DNA of 64,000 nt from Caldicellulosiruptor changbaiensis (lineage in GTDB: Bacteria; Bacillota; Thermoanaerobacteria; Caldicellulosiruptorales; Caldicellulosiruptoraceae): contig NZ_CP034791.1 of assembly GCF_003999255.1 (NCBI RefSeq), positions 1,342,501 to 1,406,500 of the forward strand, read 5' to 3'. A program made the translations under genes and the position numbers. Of the stretch, positions 62,637-64,000 are shown in pieces. Numbering within the stretch: position 1 is the first letter of the stretch; each line of letters starts with the position of its first letter. The notes under the pieces were generated by a model. The model made no database searches, was not told where the DNA came from, and worked only from the letters and a program-made list of their open reading frames with translations.

Positions 62637-63692
62637 TTATTTCTTATCTTCCGGATTTACTCTTCTGAGTATATTTATAAAAATTATCTTTATCACTGCA
62701 GCTAATGGTATAGCAAAGAACATAGAAATAAAGCCAAATAGCTTATTTGATATTATTAACACAATTATAATAGTCAAAGGATGCAAACCTAATCTTGAAC
62801 CAATTATTCTTGGCGAAATCAAAAAACTGTCTATCTGCTGAAGTACTATCAAGAATACAACTACAACTATGGCCTTTATGTAAGAGTCAGAAAGTGCAAT
62901 TACCACTGCAGGTATACTGCTAAATATCGGTCCAAAATAAGGTATAAGATTGCCAATACCAGTAATTATACCCAGAAGAGCTGCATATCTGACAGACAAA
63001 ATAGAAAATCCTAAAAAGCTTAAAATTCCGATTATTATGGCATCCAAAAGCTGGGCTCTTATATACTGGTGCAATACTTTATTGATATCGTTGAAAATAG
63101 AAATGCCTTCTTTTCTGTATTTCTCAGGCAATATCCACTTAATCCATTTTACAATCTTTGACCAGTCTTTCAAGATATAAAATGAAATAATTGGTATTAA
63201 AAGATAGTACAGAATATTTGAATAAAGACTTTTGAGAATATTTAAAAGAGTAGTTAGTACTTGTTTTGAGATGGCTTCAAAGTTTATTGAATTTGATCTT
63301 AGAATTTCCTGCAAGTCAATATTTAGTTTATTAGAAAGTTTTGAATCTACATCTTTGAACCACTTGTTAAATACATTTATATACTCAGGGATGTTCTGTG
63401 TGAGCTGTTTCATCTCTGTGATAAATAGCGGAATAAAATAGACAAATATCAAAATCGCTACGCTAAAGGCGAAAATAAATGAAAGTAAAATTGAAATATC
63501 ACGTGATTTTATTTTGACCTCTAAAAAGTCAACAACCGGTTTAAGTAAATACGACAAAAAAAGAGCAATTATAAATGGAAGCAAAATAGGCCAAAAAGTT
63601 TTGATATTAATAAAGAAGTATATGACAAACGCGATAAAAATCAAAAGTATAATGTCACAAAAATACTTTTTTAAAAACTTGCTTATTATCAA
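62637..63692 (-). CDS. AI-2E family transporter (YtvI/PerM-like)
   Basis: A 351-residue membrane protein with about eight spans. The family marks include PILLPFIIALFLSYLLKPVV near residue 32, ITGIGNLIPYFGPIFSSIPA near residue 240 and the C-terminal SNKLFGFISMFFAIPLAAV. Members of this family are exporters or antiporters with varied substrates, so the substrate here is unknown. Confidence 0.88.
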   Translation of the reverse strand: MIISKFLKKYFCDIILLIFIAFVIYFFINIKTFWPILLPFIIALFLSYLLKPVVDFLEVKIKSRDISILLSFIFAFSVAILIFVYFIPLFITEMKQLTQNIPEYINVFNKWFKDVDSKLSNKLNIDLQEILRSNSINFEAISKQVLTTLLNILKSLYSNILYYLLIPIISFYILKDWSKIVKWIKWILPEKYRKEGISIFNDINKVLHQYIRAQLLDAIIIGILSFLGFSILSVRYAALLGIITGIGNLIPYFGPIFSSIPAVVIALSDSYIKAIVVVVFLIVLQQIDSFLISPRIIGSRLGLHPLTIIIVLIISNKLFGFISMFFAIPLAAVIKIIFINILRRVNPEDKK

Positions 63693-63740
63693 TTACAACA
63701 CCTCAAAACAAAATATTTTTGTTTTATAAACAAGGTATAT

Positions 63741-63766
63741 AAAAAAGGAGGGAAGAGCTCTTCCCT
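63741..63766 (-). terminator. Intrinsic terminator of the small gene at 63765-63926
   Basis: The perfect 18-nt palindrome AGGGAAGAGCTCTTCCCT (63749-63766) is followed on the minus strand by CCTTTTTTATA. It overlaps the stop codon of the small gene. Confidence 0.7.
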
Positions 63767-63926
63767 ATCCCAAAAGCTTGCTAATCATTGAAGTCAATTT
63801 TCTTGCAACCATTTTCTTGACAAGTATATTTTTCATGTTCTTTGAAGAAGACTTACTCAGAGCCATTCCAATCAGGGCACCGATGATACTACCTGTAATA
63901 ACATGCTTTGCAGAAATTAGTTTCAA
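63765..63926 (-). CDS. Small protein of 53 residues with a glycine-rich membrane segment
   Basis: The frame runs from TTG 63926 (TGAGGTG 5 nt upstream) to TAG at 63765-63767. The product begins MKLISAKHVITGSIIGALIG, with a glycine-zipper-like segment similar to YtxH proteins, and ends in a basic, Lys-rich tail. A terminator follows at once. It precedes the AI-2E transporter gene. The function is unknown. The remaining bases to the window end show nothing I can call. Confidence 0.6.
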   Translation of the reverse strand: MKLISAKHVITGSIIGALIGMALSKSSSKNMKNILVKKMVARKLTSMISKLLG

Positions 63927-64000
63927 AAATTAACACCTCAGCTTAATATTTTGTTCTCTTTTAATATTATTTCCTCAGGACTCAATATTATTTTTTTATT

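Noticed and set aside
1-64000. CRISPR array, tRNA or rRNA genes
   Set aside because: I saw no regularly spaced short repeats and no recognisable tRNA or rRNA stretch. A covariance-model search would be needed to exclude a degenerate tRNA.

Overview
The window is AT-rich DNA from a low-GC Gram-positive bacterium. The evidence is a Firmicutes cell-division cluster (yggS-sepF-ylmG-ylmH-divIVA), the sporulation-type trio recN-spoIVB-spo0A, a PyrR-controlled pyrimidine operon and strong Shine-Dalgarno sequences, often with TTG or GTG starts. The gene content recalls thermophilic Clostridia such as Caldicellulosiruptor. That genus assignment is recollection and was not tested.

Layout. (1) 0.1-3.4 kb: four genes of a branched-chain amino acid ABC transporter (livHMGF). 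(2) 3.5-5.2 kb: a zinc-ribbon membrane protein and a complete insertion sequence (IS copy 1). (3) 5.3-16.9 kb, minus strand: de novo UMP operon pyrR-uraA-pyrB-pyrC-pyrF-carB-pyrK-pyrD-histidine phosphatase-pyrE, with a promoter and PyrR attenuator in front. carA is absent. (4) 16.9-21.2 kb: rluD-like, lspA, a DksA/TraR-type protein and a DUF5665-like protein on the minus strand, then the methionine-salvage pair mtnP-mtnA on the plus strand. (5) 21.2-41.8 kb: an accessory island of exported proteins organised around two copies of a BlaI-BlaR1-like regulatory pair. (6) 42-63.9 kb, minus strand: housekeeping genes aroB, ileS, divIVA, ylmH, ylmG, sepF, yggS, an endonuclease Q-like gene, a Nudix gene, a DUF3866-like gene, rnhA, proC, a SpoVB-like gene, spo0A, spoIVB, recN, argR, nadK, hinT, alaS and an AI-2E family permease.

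The island is the unusual part. Both BlaR1-like proteins keep the membrane M56 metalloprotease (HELVH) but lack a penicillin-binding sensor. In its place is a domain of about 160 residues that is nearly the same as the N-terminal domain of the secreted amidase encoded next door. BlaI-type operators (TACA-N2-TGTA and close variants) lie in both blaI promoters, in three further promoters heading operons of exported proteins, and in an orphan promoter remnant. I infer a cell-envelope-sensing regulon: amidase, lipoprotein, NlpC/P60-like peptidase, beta-propellers, SLH/WG-repeat protein and VanZ-like protein.

The island is also decaying. A VanZ-like gene is split by an IS21-family element with a 7-bp target duplication. 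A propeller gene is split by IS copy 2. One gene in operon 2 is frameshifted. A WG-repeat gene fragment lies in a spacer. The propeller and NlpC-like reading frames look like a frameshifted fusion.
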